Shown here: positions 30,745-39,029 of the stretch, in pieces
Layout of the letters: each line of letters opens with the position of its first letter
Numbering within the stretch: the stretch's first letter is position 1
Assembly: GCA_013361525.1 (NCBI GenBank)
Contig: JABFXY010000030.1
Coordinates: 1 to 42,702 of the forward strand
DNA length: 42,702 nt
DNA from: Polyangiaceae bacterium
GTDB lineage: Bacteria; Myxococcota_A; Polyangia; Polyangiales; Polyangiaceae
Direction: 5' to 3'
Made by a program: the position numbers and the translations under genes
The notes under the pieces: generated by a model
Told to the model about the DNA's origin: nothing
What the model saw: the letters and a program-made list of their open reading frames with translations, nothing else
Databases searched by the model: none

Positions 30745-32022
30745 GTGAGGAGGCTCCCGCTGGTTCCCCATGCCGCCGTCGGGCGCCGAAGCCTGCCCCT
30801 CTTGCCGAACGTCCGCGACGTGGATCGTGCGGCGACGCCGCGCTACGTGGTGTGGGAGATCACGCTGCGCTGCGATCTGGGGTGCCGGCACTGCGGCTCT
30901 CGTGCGGGGCGCGCACGGCCGGAAGAGCTGACGACCGACGAAGCGCTCGATCTGGTCGACCAGATGTCCGCGCTCGGCGTCCGCGAAGTGACCCTGATCG
31001 GGGGCGAAGTCTATCTGCGCGACGACTGGGATCTCGTCGCGCGGCGTATCCACGACCGAAACATGGTGTGCGGCATCGTCACCGGAGGCCGCGGATTCAC
31101 CGCCGATCACGCCCGACGCGCCCGCGACGCCGGCGTGAGGGGCATTGCCGTCTCGATCGACGGCGCCGAGGCGACACACGACGAGCTGCGCGGATGGAAG
31201 GGCAGCCACGCCGCCGCGCTCCGAACGCTTGCGCTCCTCGAGGAAGCGGGCATCCCGCGAGCCGTCAATACGCAGATCAATGCAAAGAGCCGAGACGAGC
31301 TCGACGACGTGCTCGACGACGTCGCCGGGCGACGCGTGTATGGCTGGCAATTACAGCTCACCGTCGCAATGGGCCGCGCCGCGGATCAGGACGGCCTCCT
31401 GTTACAGCCCTACGAGCTCGTCTTCGTCATGCCGGTCCTCGCGCGCTTGAAGGCGCGCTGCGCCGAGCTCGGCATCCGGTTCGAGCCGGGAAACAACATC
31501 GGCTATTTCGGCCCATTCGAATCCATCTTTCGCGGCAACCATCGAAAAGGGCATCACGAGCCGTGTGCAGCCGGCGTCGTGACGATGGGCATCGAGGCCG
31601 ACGGCGCCATCAAGGGTTGTCCGTCGCTGCCGAGCGACGATTACGTCGGCGGCAATGTCCGCGACGAATCGCTCGAAGCCATCTGGCGCCGAGCGCCCGC
31701 ATTGCAATTTGCTCGCGGCCGCACGCGCGCGGATCTCTGGGGCTTTTGCGCAGGCTGTTATTACGCCGACGATTGCCTCGCCGGGTGCACGTGGACCGGT
31801 CACGTCCTGTCCGGACGGCGTGGCAACAACCCCTATTGCCATCATCGAGCGCTCGAGCTGCTCGCCCGCGGCCGGCGCGAGCGAATCATACAAGAAGAGC
31901 GGCCCCGCGGAGCGCCGTTCGACTATGGAAGATTCACAATCACGGAGGAGGATTGGCCCTCCGAAGAGCTCGACGCAGCGCGTGTGAGCGCCGATTCGAC
32001 GATCGAGCCGGCCCCGCGTTGA
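30745..32022 (+). CDS. Radical SAM/SPASM enzyme
   Basis: 425 residues from GTG at 30745. The radical SAM cluster motif is CDLGCRHC (Cys43, Cys47, Cys50), followed by the SAM-contacting LIGGEVYLRDDWD. A C-terminal SPASM domain is complete: CAAGVVTMGIEADGAIKGC, then CAGCYYADDCLAGC (Cys-x2-Cys-x5-Cys-x3-Cys) and a final Cys in NNPYCHH, enough for two auxiliary 4Fe-4S clusters. SPASM enzymes modify peptides or proteins (thioether, C-C bonds, epimerisation) or mature quinoproteins. No standard precursor peptide or RRE partner is recognised next to it; the gene downstream encodes a small Cys-rich lipoprotein. Cytoplasmic. Confidence 0.92.
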   Translation: MRRLPLVPHAAVGRRSLPLLPNVRDVDRAATPRYVVWEITLRCDLGCRHCGSRAGRARPEELTTDEALDLVDQMSALGVREVTLIGGEVYLRDDWDLVARRIHDRNMVCGIVTGGRGFTADHARRARDAGVRGIAVSIDGAEATHDELRGWKGSHAAALRTLALLEEAGIPRAVNTQINAKSRDELDDVLDDVAGRRVYGWQLQLTVAMGRAADQDGLLLQPYELVFVMPVLARLKARCAELGIRFEPGNNIGYFGPFESIFRGNHRKGHHEPCAAGVVTMGIEADGAIKGCPSLPSDDYVGGNVRDESLEAIWRRAPALQFARGRTRADLWGFCAGCYYADDCLAGCTWTGHVLSGRRGNNPYCHHRALELLARGRRERIIQEERPRGAPFDYGRFTITEEDWPSEELDAARVSADSTIEPAPR

Positions 32023-32154
32023 TCACACGAGATCGATTGGTTCCGACCCGAATCATTCGCGGTGCGCGTCGCGCCTTTCGCAGTCGCGCGGGATGCGCTT
32101 CAATGAATTGACGCAAATGCAGCCGCGGTATGCGGCATGCTAGCGCGCAAGCCT

Positions 32155-32496
32155 ATGAACAACGCGAGACGCATCTTGGGCTTACTCCGGCTCACGCTCG
32201 CGGCGGCTTCGACCGCATGTGGTGGCGTGACGATCGAAGAGATGTGCCAACGGCAGACGCAAGAGTGCGGGGAGGACGCGGAGCACGAGCAGGCGTGCAT
32301 CCAATCCGGTCAGATCTTTCGCGACCAAGCGGAGGAGAAGGGCTGTTCCGGTGCCTTCGATGCCTACATCGATTGCGTCGGAGACTCGGGGGACATCTGC
32401 GACGAGGCGGCCATCGTCGAGGAGTGCGGACTCCTCCAGGATGCCGTCCCCTGCTTGAAAGAGATGGAAGAGTCGCCGGCGTCGCATTCGCCCTGA
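32155..32496 (+). CDS. Small Cys-rich lipoprotein
   Basis: 113 residues from ATG at 32155; an ATG at 32137 would add six residues. The signal peptide ends in STAC (MNNARRILGLLRLTLAAAST), so the mature form is probably lipid-anchored. Eight further Cys residues are spread over the 90-residue mature part, in a pattern (ACIQSG, GCSGAFDAYIDCVGD, ECGLLQ, PCLKEM) that suggests four disulfides in a helical mini-domain. Such proteins are numerous in this kind of myxobacterium. Function is unknown. It follows the radical SAM gene by 132 bases. Confidence 0.72.
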   Translation: MNNARRILGLLRLTLAAASTACGGVTIEEMCQRQTQECGEDAEHEQACIQSGQIFRDQAEEKGCSGAFDAYIDCVGDSGDICDEAAIVEECGLLQDAVPCLKEMEESPASHSP

Positions 32497-32543
32497 CCGG
32501 CGTTCTCGGGTCGCCAAACCATCAACGCGACCGATTTACGCTG

Positions 32544-32549
32544 TACACT
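32544..32549 (+). promoter_or_regulatory. -10 element (TACACT) placed for a leaderless GTG start at 32556
   Basis: TGTACACT followed by six bases and then GTG. No ribosome binding site lies in between, so transcription should start on or beside the start codon. Confidence 0.5.
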
Positions 32550-32555
32550 CGGCGC

Positions 32556-33218
32556 GTGACGGCATCGACCCACGGAGCGGAGCTGTTTCGGATCGAGCCG
32601 CTGCCTCCTTCGCTGTTCCCGATCGGTGACGGTCCCTTCCGCGTGCGCGGGCTCGCGTACACCACGGCCCTCGAATACGTCGATACGCGCCTGCCGGGAG
32701 GCCGCCCAGCCCTCCTCGCGGAGCTCGGGCATGACGACCCGTGGGCGGCCTACCTACAGCAGATCTTCGTGGTGGCCGGCGACTACGACGCGTCGCCGCT
32801 CGTCCGCGTCTTCTGCGCGGTCGCCAAGCTGAAGAACCGCCCGGTCGCGGAGTTCATCGAGCGGCGCTCGCGGGCCTCGGCGAAGGCCGACGTTCACGGA
32901 ATGTGGAAGCCGCTCTTGAAGACGTCGTCGCCGGAGGCGATGGCCGAGCGCCTCCACATCGCCTTCAACCGATACTTCCGGCCCTGCGAGGCGCAGAACC
33001 TCTCCGTGACCCCGGGACGCTTCGAGGCCGAGCTCACCAAAATGCCCGAGCCCATGGCCGGCCTTTACGTGAGCTCGACCCGTGGGTTCGTGTCGGCCGC
33101 GCTGTCCGCGGCAGGAGCGCGCGACGCCGACATCGTCATGGCGCCGCCTGGGCCGGACGGTCGCGAAGGCCCGGTACCGCTGCTCCGGGCGCGGTTCGTT
33201 GCGACGTGGACACGCTGA
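32556..33218 (+). CDS. Myxobacterial soluble protein, possibly DUF2378-like
   Basis: 220 residues from GTG at 32556. The open frame runs back to 32130, but that part overlaps the lipoprotein gene in another frame and a -10 hexamer marks the later start. There is no signal peptide. Segments such as LLAELGHDDPWAAYLQQIFV, PEAMAERLHIAFNRYFRPCE and MPEPMAGLYVSSTRGFVSAA suggest an alpha/beta fold with a two-helix middle. The size and the general layout recall the myxobacterial paralogous family DUF2378 (TIGR02265), but I am not certain. Function is unknown. Confidence 0.6.
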   Translation: MTASTHGAELFRIEPLPPSLFPIGDGPFRVRGLAYTTALEYVDTRLPGGRPALLAELGHDDPWAAYLQQIFVVAGDYDASPLVRVFCAVAKLKNRPVAEFIERRSRASAKADVHGMWKPLLKTSSPEAMAERLHIAFNRYFRPCEAQNLSVTPGRFEAELTKMPEPMAGLYVSSTRGFVSAALSAAGARDADIVMAPPGPDGREGPVPLLRARFVATWTR

Positions 33219-33304
33219 GGCCGTTTGCGACACCGCGATTGAGATCTCTTGATCTCGTCTCGAACAGCGTCGTAGGACGTTGGAGCCGTATCCGGAGCGA
33301 AGCC

Positions 33305-34018
33305 ATGCAAGCCGTACAAACAGTGATGTTCGGAATGATGCTCGGCATTGCCGCGATGCCCACCACTGGGTGCTCGTCGGGCGAAGGTTGCGAGACGGAC
33401 CTCGACTGCAAAGGGGATCGCGTGTGCAACAACGGTGCGTGTCAGGAGCCGGGCAGCGGCAGCGGCGGCGGCAACACCGGGGCGGGTGGTGGGGAGCCCT
33501 GCGGCCAAATCATCAAGACGTGCGGCTGCGAGGAAATCGCGCCGGCGATCGGCGCCGTCACGAGCAACACCGCTTGCGAGTCCGGACAGGGCATCACGCA
33601 ATCGTGCTCCGGCCAATGCGACAATGGGGACAGCCCGTGGTTCACGCGGTGTTATTGCGCCGACAGCTCGTCGAGCTCCACCACCTCCGGGATGACGAAC
33701 ACCAACTGCGTCCCCAGCACGCAACTGTTCGACGCGGTCCTCTGCGGCGATGGAGCGTGTGCGCCCGATATCGTTCCGTCCCCATGCAGCAGCGCGACGA
33801 CGTTGCAATGCGGCGACTTCGAGCACCATTGCCCTTCCGGGCTGCTGCCGTATTGTTGCGCGCCGATGCCGCAATACGGCGCCGAGGAGTACCAATTCGT
33901 CGCCTGCGAGAACGACGAGCCCTACCCCTGCCTGTCACTCGGCCATTGCGTCGCGACGACACAGGAGTGCCCGAGTTACGCGTCGCAGAGCTGCGAAACA
34001 GGCTTCGACTGCCAGTAG
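33305..34018 (+). CDS. Cys-rich lipoprotein of unknown function
   Basis: 237 residues from ATG at 33305, preceded by GGAG; the frame is open upstream to 32741 but antisense-like and rejected. The signal peptide ends in TTGC (MQAVQTVMFGMMLGIAAMPT). Right after it comes a small disulfide module, CETDLDCKGDRVCNNGACQE, of the kind repeated in myxobacterial surface proteins, then a Gly-rich linker and a ~170-residue domain with about 20 Cys. The domain must be heavily cross-linked outside the cytoplasm. No enzyme motif is visible. Confidence 0.72.
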   Translation: MQAVQTVMFGMMLGIAAMPTTGCSSGEGCETDLDCKGDRVCNNGACQEPGSGSGGGNTGAGGGEPCGQIIKTCGCEEIAPAIGAVTSNTACESGQGITQSCSGQCDNGDSPWFTRCYCADSSSSSTTSGMTNTNCVPSTQLFDAVLCGDGACAPDIVPSPCSSATTLQCGDFEHHCPSGLLPYCCAPMPQYGAEEYQFVACENDEPYPCLSLGHCVATTQECPSYASQSCETGFDCQ

Positions 34019-34088
34019 AATCGCCGAGCGCGACTCTACAGGTCGTCCGGGCTTGCGTTTCGGGCGCATCGCCGCAAAAGTCGCTGTC

Positions 34089-36284
34089 GTGAAGCGCGCC
34101 ATCCTTCCCGCCGCCGTCGCGATCGCGTTCGGCTGCTCCTCCCACCCGCCCGATATGGTCGTCGCCCCGCCCCACTCGGGGACGACGGGCGCGGCCACGA
34201 CCCAGCCGACGATGACCCCTCCCGCCACGAAGCCGCTTGCCTATCCCGAAAACCACCCTGGCGACGCCGTCGACACGCTGTTCGGCCAGAAGGTCGCCGA
34301 CCCCTACCGGTGGCTCGAAGACGAGAACGCCCCGAACGTCAAGACGTGGGTGGACGCCCAGGACAAGCTCGCCCGGGCCGAGCTCTCGAGGATGCCCGAA
34401 CGCGACGCCATCGCCACGCGGCTGAAAGAGCTGCTCTACATCGACAGCCTCTCCGCACCGCGCAAGCGCGGCCAGCGCTACTTCTATTCGCGCCGGCACG
34501 CCGACAAGGAGAAGGCTATCGTCTACGTGAAGGACGGCGAAAAAGGAAAAGAGCGCATCCTGCTCGATCCCAATGCGTGGTCGTCCGACGGCAGCGTCAG
34601 CCTCGGCACGTGGAGCCCGACCTGGGACGGCAAGAAGGTCGCGTATGCGCAGCGCGCGAACAACGCCGACGAAGCGACGCTGTACGTCCTCGACGTCGAC
34701 ACGATGAAGAAGTCCGAGGTCGACGTCATCGAGGGCGCGAAATACGCCTATCCGTCGTGGACCCCTTCGGGCGACGGCTTCTATTACACGTGGCTGCCGA
34801 TCGACCCGAAGATCAAGCCCGCCGATCGCCCCGGGTTTGCCGAGGTGCGGTTCCACAAGCTCGGCAGCGACCCGAAGACCGACGAAATCATCCACGAGAA
34901 GACAGGCAACGCGTCCAAATTCATCGGCAGCGACCTGACCAAAGACGGGAAGTTCTTCTTCCTGTCGATCGACGACGGTTGGACCTCCAACGAGCTCCAC
35001 TTCCGTGACGGCCGCGACAAGAAAGCGAAGCTGACGCGCCTCGCCGATGCGGGCAAAGGGCATTACCGCGCAGACGGTTTCAACGGAAACATCTACGTCA
35101 TGACCGACGAGGGCGCGCCGCGCTGGCGGGTATTCCGCGTCGACCCGAAGAAGCCCGAGCGAGCCGCGTGGGTCGAGGTCGTCAAAGAAGACCCGACCGC
35201 GACGCTGGACACATTCGCGATCATCGGCGGAAAGCTCGTCCTGTCGTATCTCGACAAGGCATCGAGCAGGCTCGAGATTCGCGAGCTCGACGGCGCGAAG
35301 CCGCGCAAGGTCGACTTGCCCGGGCTGGGCACCGTGAGCGGTCTCGTGGGTCAAACCGACGACGACGAGGCCTATTACATGTACGAGTCCTTCACCGCGC
35401 CGCTCGAGGTGCACAAGCTCTCGATCAAGAGCGGCAAGGCGAGCCTGTACAGCAAGGTCAAGGTGCCCATCGACGCCGACAAGTTCACGAGCGAACAGGT
35501 CGAATACAAGTCGAAGGACGGCACGGTCGTGACGATGTTCATCGTCCGGCCCAAAGAAGCAAAAAAGGACGGCTCGAACCGTGTTCTTCTCTACGGGTAC
35601 GGCGGCTTCCAGGTGAACGAGACACCGTCGTTCTGGGCCACGTTGTATCCGTGGCTCGAGCGCGGCGGGATCCTCGCCGTGCCGAACCTGCGCGGCGGAG
35701 GTGAATACGGTGAGGCGTGGCACCAGGACGGCATGAAGCTGAAGAAGCAAAACGTCTTCGACGACTTCATCGGCGCCGCGAAATTCCTCATCAAAGAGAA
35801 CTGGACCAAGCCGCAAAAAATGGTGATCAGCGGCGCATCGAACGGCGGTCTCCTCGTCGGAGCGGTGATGACGCAAGCGCCGGATCTGTTCGCGGGCGTT
35901 CTTTGCGGCGTGCCGCTCCTCGACATGGTCCGCTATCACCAATTCGGATCCGGTCGCACTTGGATTAGCGAATACGGAAGCGCCGAGAACGAGCCGGAGT
36001 TCCGCGCGCTCTACGCTTATTCGCCGTATCACCACGTGAAGGCCGAAAAGTACCCGGCCCTCCTCATGCTCGCTTCGGACCACGACGATCGCGTCGATCC
36101 GCTGCACGCGCGCAAGTTCGTCGCGGCGGTGCAAGATCGCTCGACGGGTGGGCCGGTTCTCCTTCGCGTCGAGCGGAACGCCGGGCACGGCGGCGCGGAT
36201 CTGCGCAAAGCCGAAGTCGAGAAGGGCGCTGACCGGATCGCATTCGCGCTCTCGGTCACCTCCGACAAGGCACAGACGCAATGA
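34089..36284 (+). CDS. Prolyl oligopeptidase family serine peptidase (lipoprotein)
   Basis: 731 residues from GTG at 34089, which gives a lipoprotein signal peptide (MKRAILPAAVAIAFGC) and a Thr/Pro-rich tether. The peptidase begins with YPENHPGDAVDTLFGQKVAD and DPYRWLEDENAPNVKTWVDA, the standard N-terminus of the family. A seven-bladed propeller occupies ~120-470. The alpha/beta-hydrolase domain has the catalytic triad: Ser584 in GASNGG, Asp666/667 in HDDRVDP and His700 in NAGHGG. The enzyme cleaves peptides shorter than ~30 residues after proline, here outside the inner membrane. Its stop overlaps the malQ start (ATGA at 36281). Confidence 0.95.
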   Translation: MKRAILPAAVAIAFGCSSHPPDMVVAPPHSGTTGAATTQPTMTPPATKPLAYPENHPGDAVDTLFGQKVADPYRWLEDENAPNVKTWVDAQDKLARAELSRMPERDAIATRLKELLYIDSLSAPRKRGQRYFYSRRHADKEKAIVYVKDGEKGKERILLDPNAWSSDGSVSLGTWSPTWDGKKVAYAQRANNADEATLYVLDVDTMKKSEVDVIEGAKYAYPSWTPSGDGFYYTWLPIDPKIKPADRPGFAEVRFHKLGSDPKTDEIIHEKTGNASKFIGSDLTKDGKFFFLSIDDGWTSNELHFRDGRDKKAKLTRLADAGKGHYRADGFNGNIYVMTDEGAPRWRVFRVDPKKPERAAWVEVVKEDPTATLDTFAIIGGKLVLSYLDKASSRLEIRELDGAKPRKVDLPGLGTVSGLVGQTDDDEAYYMYESFTAPLEVHKLSIKSGKASLYSKVKVPIDADKFTSEQVEYKSKDGTVVTMFIVRPKEAKKDGSNRVLLYGYGGFQVNETPSFWATLYPWLERGGILAVPNLRGGGEYGEAWHQDGMKLKKQNVFDDFIGAAKFLIKENWTKPQKMVISGASNGGLLVGAVMTQAPDLFAGVLCGVPLLDMVRYHQFGSGRTWISEYGSAENEPEFRALYAYSPYHHVKAEKYPALLMLASDHDDRVDPLHARKFVAAVQDRSTGGPVLLRVERNAGHGGADLRKAEVEKGADRIAFALSVTSDKAQTQ

Positions 36285-37828
36285 AAGGACGGCGCCTCGA
36301 CCAACGCTCCGCCGGGCTGCTCGTTCATCCGACGTCGCTCACCGGCGCTTACGAGAGCGGCGATCTCGGGCCGTCGGCGAGACGATTCGTCGATTTCCTC
36401 GCGAGCGCGAAGGTCGCCTGGTGGCAAATGCTGCCGCTCGGGCCGGCCGGGCACGGTGGGTCGCCGTATTCGTCGACGAGCGTGTTCGCCGGCAATCCCA
36501 ACCTCGTCAGCATCGAGTCGCTCGTCGAAGACGGGTTGCTCGATGCGAGCGATCCGTCGGCTCTGCCCGCGCCGAACCGGGGCGACAAGGCCGACCTCGT
36601 CGAGGGAGAGGCACGCAGGGGCCGCGCGCTTTCTGTGGCATTCGAACGCGCAAAGGCCCAGCCGGACGTCATGCGCGCGCTCGCTCAGTTTGCGGAGCAG
36701 CAAGCGTATTGGCTCGACGACTACGCGCTCTTCGCCGCGTTGAAGCGCGCCCACGGCGGGGTGGCTTATTCGGCGTGGCCCGAGCCCCTACGAACACGCA
36801 AGCCCGCAGAGCTGCAAGCGTTCGCGAGCGATCGCGCGGACGCCGTACTTTTCGAGAAATTCGTCCAATACCGATTCGCGAAAGACTTGGACGCGCTCGT
36901 TCGCCATGCGCGTGACAAGAACGTGTCGCTGATGGGCGACGCCCCCATCTACGTCGCGCACGACTCGGCCGATGTGTGGGCGCACCCGGAGATCTTCCAG
37001 CTGGATGCCTCGGGTGAGCCGACGCACGTCGCCGGCGTCCCGCCCGATGCGTTCAGCGACGACGGTCAGCTCTGGGGCAATCCGCTCTACGACTGGGAGC
37101 ATTTGGAACGAACCGGCTTCGGCTTCTGGATCGCCCGCCTCGCCCGGCTCTTCGAAACCTTCGACGCCGTCAGGCTCGACCATTTCATCGGCTTCAGCCG
37201 GTATTGGGCCGTTGCGCGCGGGGCGAAGAGCGCAAAGGAAGGCACGTTCCACGACGTTCCTGGAAAGGCGCTCTTCGACGCGGTGTTCCGCTCGCTCGGT
37301 CCGGTCCAGCTGATCGCCGAGGACCTCGGCGTCGTGACCGACGCCGTCCGCGCGCTTCGGGACCATTTCCGCCTTCCGGGGATGAGCGTGCTGCTCTTTT
37401 CGTTCTCACCGGGCGCGCACGCCGAAGGCTCGCGCGCGCACCGTTTCGCGACGAACAGCATCGTCTACACCGGCACGCACGACAACGACACCACGGCCGG
37501 CTGGTTCTCCGGCCCGCCCGACAACGCTTCGGCTTCGAGCCGCGCGCATTGGCAGGCAGAGCAGGGATTCGCGCGGGAGTACCTCGACGTCCCGAACGAC
37601 GCCTCGCCCGAAGCGTGCGCCCGCGCACTCTTGATCGCAGCGCTACGCAACCACGCGACGACGGCCGTCGTGCCCGTCCAAGATTTGCTCGGCCAGGGTC
37701 GACATGCACGGATGAATCGCCCCGGAATCGCCGAGGGGAACTGGACCTACCGGCTGAAGGACGGCGACCTGACGGACGAGGTCGCAGCGAGCCTCGCGAG
37801 GAAGGTCGAGATCTACGGTCGCGGGTAG
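36281..37828 (+). CDS. malQ: 4-alpha-glucanotransferase (amylomaltase)
   Basis: 515 residues, normal length for GH77. The family motifs are in order: GLLVHPTSLTGAYESGDLG, WWQMLPLGPAGHGGSPYSS, GDAPIYVAHDSADVWAHPE, VAGVPPDAFSDDGQLWGNPL. The catalytic residues are Asp300 in AVRLDHFIGFSRYW (nucleophile), Glu347 in LIAEDLGVV (acid/base) and Asp401 in TGTHDNDTT. It transfers maltosyl or longer glucans between chains during glycogen or maltodextrin metabolism in the cytoplasm. It is translationally coupled to a lipid-anchored peptidase gene with no obvious metabolic link. Confidence 0.97.
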   Translation: MKGRRLDQRSAGLLVHPTSLTGAYESGDLGPSARRFVDFLASAKVAWWQMLPLGPAGHGGSPYSSTSVFAGNPNLVSIESLVEDGLLDASDPSALPAPNRGDKADLVEGEARRGRALSVAFERAKAQPDVMRALAQFAEQQAYWLDDYALFAALKRAHGGVAYSAWPEPLRTRKPAELQAFASDRADAVLFEKFVQYRFAKDLDALVRHARDKNVSLMGDAPIYVAHDSADVWAHPEIFQLDASGEPTHVAGVPPDAFSDDGQLWGNPLYDWEHLERTGFGFWIARLARLFETFDAVRLDHFIGFSRYWAVARGAKSAKEGTFHDVPGKALFDAVFRSLGPVQLIAEDLGVVTDAVRALRDHFRLPGMSVLLFSFSPGAHAEGSRAHRFATNSIVYTGTHDNDTTAGWFSGPPDNASASSRAHWQAEQGFAREYLDVPNDASPEACARALLIAALRNHATTAVVPVQDLLGQGRHARMNRPGIAEGNWTYRLKDGDLTDEVAASLARKVEIYGRG

Positions 37829-37883
37829 CCGAAACACGGTCTTCCGTCTCGAAGGGATCTTGGCGAAGCGAGTGATAAACCGA

Positions 37884-37889
37884 TATCCT
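37884..37889 (+). promoter_or_regulatory. -10 element (TATCCT) placed for a leaderless ATG start at 37896
   Basis: Six bases separate TATCCT from the ATG, and there is no purine-rich ribosome site apart from CGCGGG directly against the start. Confidence 0.5.
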
Positions 37890-37895
37890 CGCGGG

Positions 37896-39029
37896 ATGAC
37901 ATCCCTCGCTTATCGTCGTTGGTTGGGCGGCGTCTCCTTCATGGTCGCCGCGCTGGTGGTTCCCACGGCGACGGCGCTTGTCGGGGGCTGCGACGAGACG
38001 ACCGGAACCGACGGTTTCGAGGACAAAGACGGGGTAAACGACGTCCCCAGCCCGAGCAAAACGGACAGCACCGGGCCGGGCTTCGGAGGCGCCGGCGAGG
38101 GCGGCGGAACGACGACAGGGGCGCCGTGCATCGAGCCCGCCGACTGCGACGACGACGACCCCTGCACCAACGAGGACTGCGTCGACGAAGCCTGCGTTCA
38201 GACGAGCAAGGCAGACGACGACAACCTTTGCACCGAGGACACCTGCGACGAGACGGGCGCGGTCAGCCACACGCCGATCAACGCGGCTGACACCGATCCG
38301 TGCACGTTCGACGTGTGTGATCCGGCCGAGGGCGTCTCCCACCCGACGGCGCTTCCAATCTTTTCGGAGGACTTCACCGACGAGCAAGGTTGGAACGTCG
38401 GGACGGGCTGGTCGATCGGGCCTGCCGCAGCGTCCGCGGATGCGCTCAACGGCGGTAACGACCCCGGGGAAGACGTGTCGCAATCGGGCGACGACATCGC
38501 GGGCACGGTCATCGGTGGTCTCGTGACCGAGACGACGATTGGTCTGCTCGAGAGCCCGCCGATCGACGTGCAAACGCTCGCGGAGAACGAGCCGGTCACG
38601 CTTCGTTATTCGCGTTGGCTCAACACCGAGAGCTCGCCGGAGATGATCGCCGCGGTCCTCGTCGGATGCGGCGCGGCGGACACGCCGATCTGGACGAGCA
38701 ACGGCGCCGTGCTCGACGCGCCTCCAACGGGAACCGGCTGGTTCCAGGTTCGTCACGACATCACGGCGCAGGCCAACACCTGCCGCGCCGCCGCGCAGCC
38801 GCTCCGCATCGGATTTGCGCTGACCCACAACGGCCAGGCAACGCCGGACAGCGGCGGGTGGAACATCGACGAGGTTCAGGTCGTTCGCGTGAAGGTCCCC
38901 GCGGACGGCGACATCTGCACCGAGGACGTCTGCCAGCCGAGCCAGGCGGATCCGCCGGTCGCCGAGGCGAGCCACCCGACGATCTTCGTCGACTGCGATC
39001 CGCTGACCGGCCCCAAGGCAAACCCCTGA
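37896..39029 (+). CDS. Acidic Cys-rich lipoprotein with a carbohydrate-binding-like domain
   Basis: 377 residues from ATG at 37896; the frame extends to 37860 without a good site. The signal peptide ends in GGC (Cys31), followed by an acidic Gly-rich tether. Residues ~75-150 hold paired Cys modules of the type CIEPADCDDDDPCTNEDCVD and DDDNLCTEDTCDET, the Asp/Cys-rich repeats common in myxobacterial surface proteins. Then comes a ~190-residue beta-sandwich-like domain (EDFTDEQGWNVGTGWSIGPA, SGGWNIDEVQVVRVK) similar in layout to MAM or concanavalin-like jelly rolls. A last Cys pair lies at the C-terminus. It is coupled to the sixA-like gene (TGATG at 39027-39031). Confidence 0.75.
   Translation: MTSLAYRRWLGGVSFMVAALVVPTATALVGGCDETTGTDGFEDKDGVNDVPSPSKTDSTGPGFGGAGEGGGTTTGAPCIEPADCDDDDPCTNEDCVDEACVQTSKADDDNLCTEDTCDETGAVSHTPINAADTDPCTFDVCDPAEGVSHPTALPIFSEDFTDEQGWNVGTGWSIGPAAASADALNGGNDPGEDVSQSGDDIAGTVIGGLVTETTIGLLESPPIDVQTLAENEPVTLRYSRWLNTESSPEMIAAVLVGCGAADTPIWTSNGAVLDAPPTGTGWFQVRHDITAQANTCRAAAQPLRIGFALTHNGQATPDSGGWNIDEVQVVRVKVPADGDICTEDVCQPSQADPPVAEASHPTIFVDCDPLTGPKANP

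Noticed and set aside
32130..32555. N-terminal extension of the 32556 gene
   Set aside because: It overlaps the small lipoprotein gene in another frame and a -10 hexamer sits just before the GTG at 32556.
33642..36281. 879-codon minus-strand open frame
   Set aside because: Antisense to the prolyl oligopeptidase gene, whose catalytic triad and family motifs are clear.
37194..38975. 593-codon minus-strand open frame
   Set aside because: Antisense to malQ and the following lipoprotein gene; Arg-rich with no domain.
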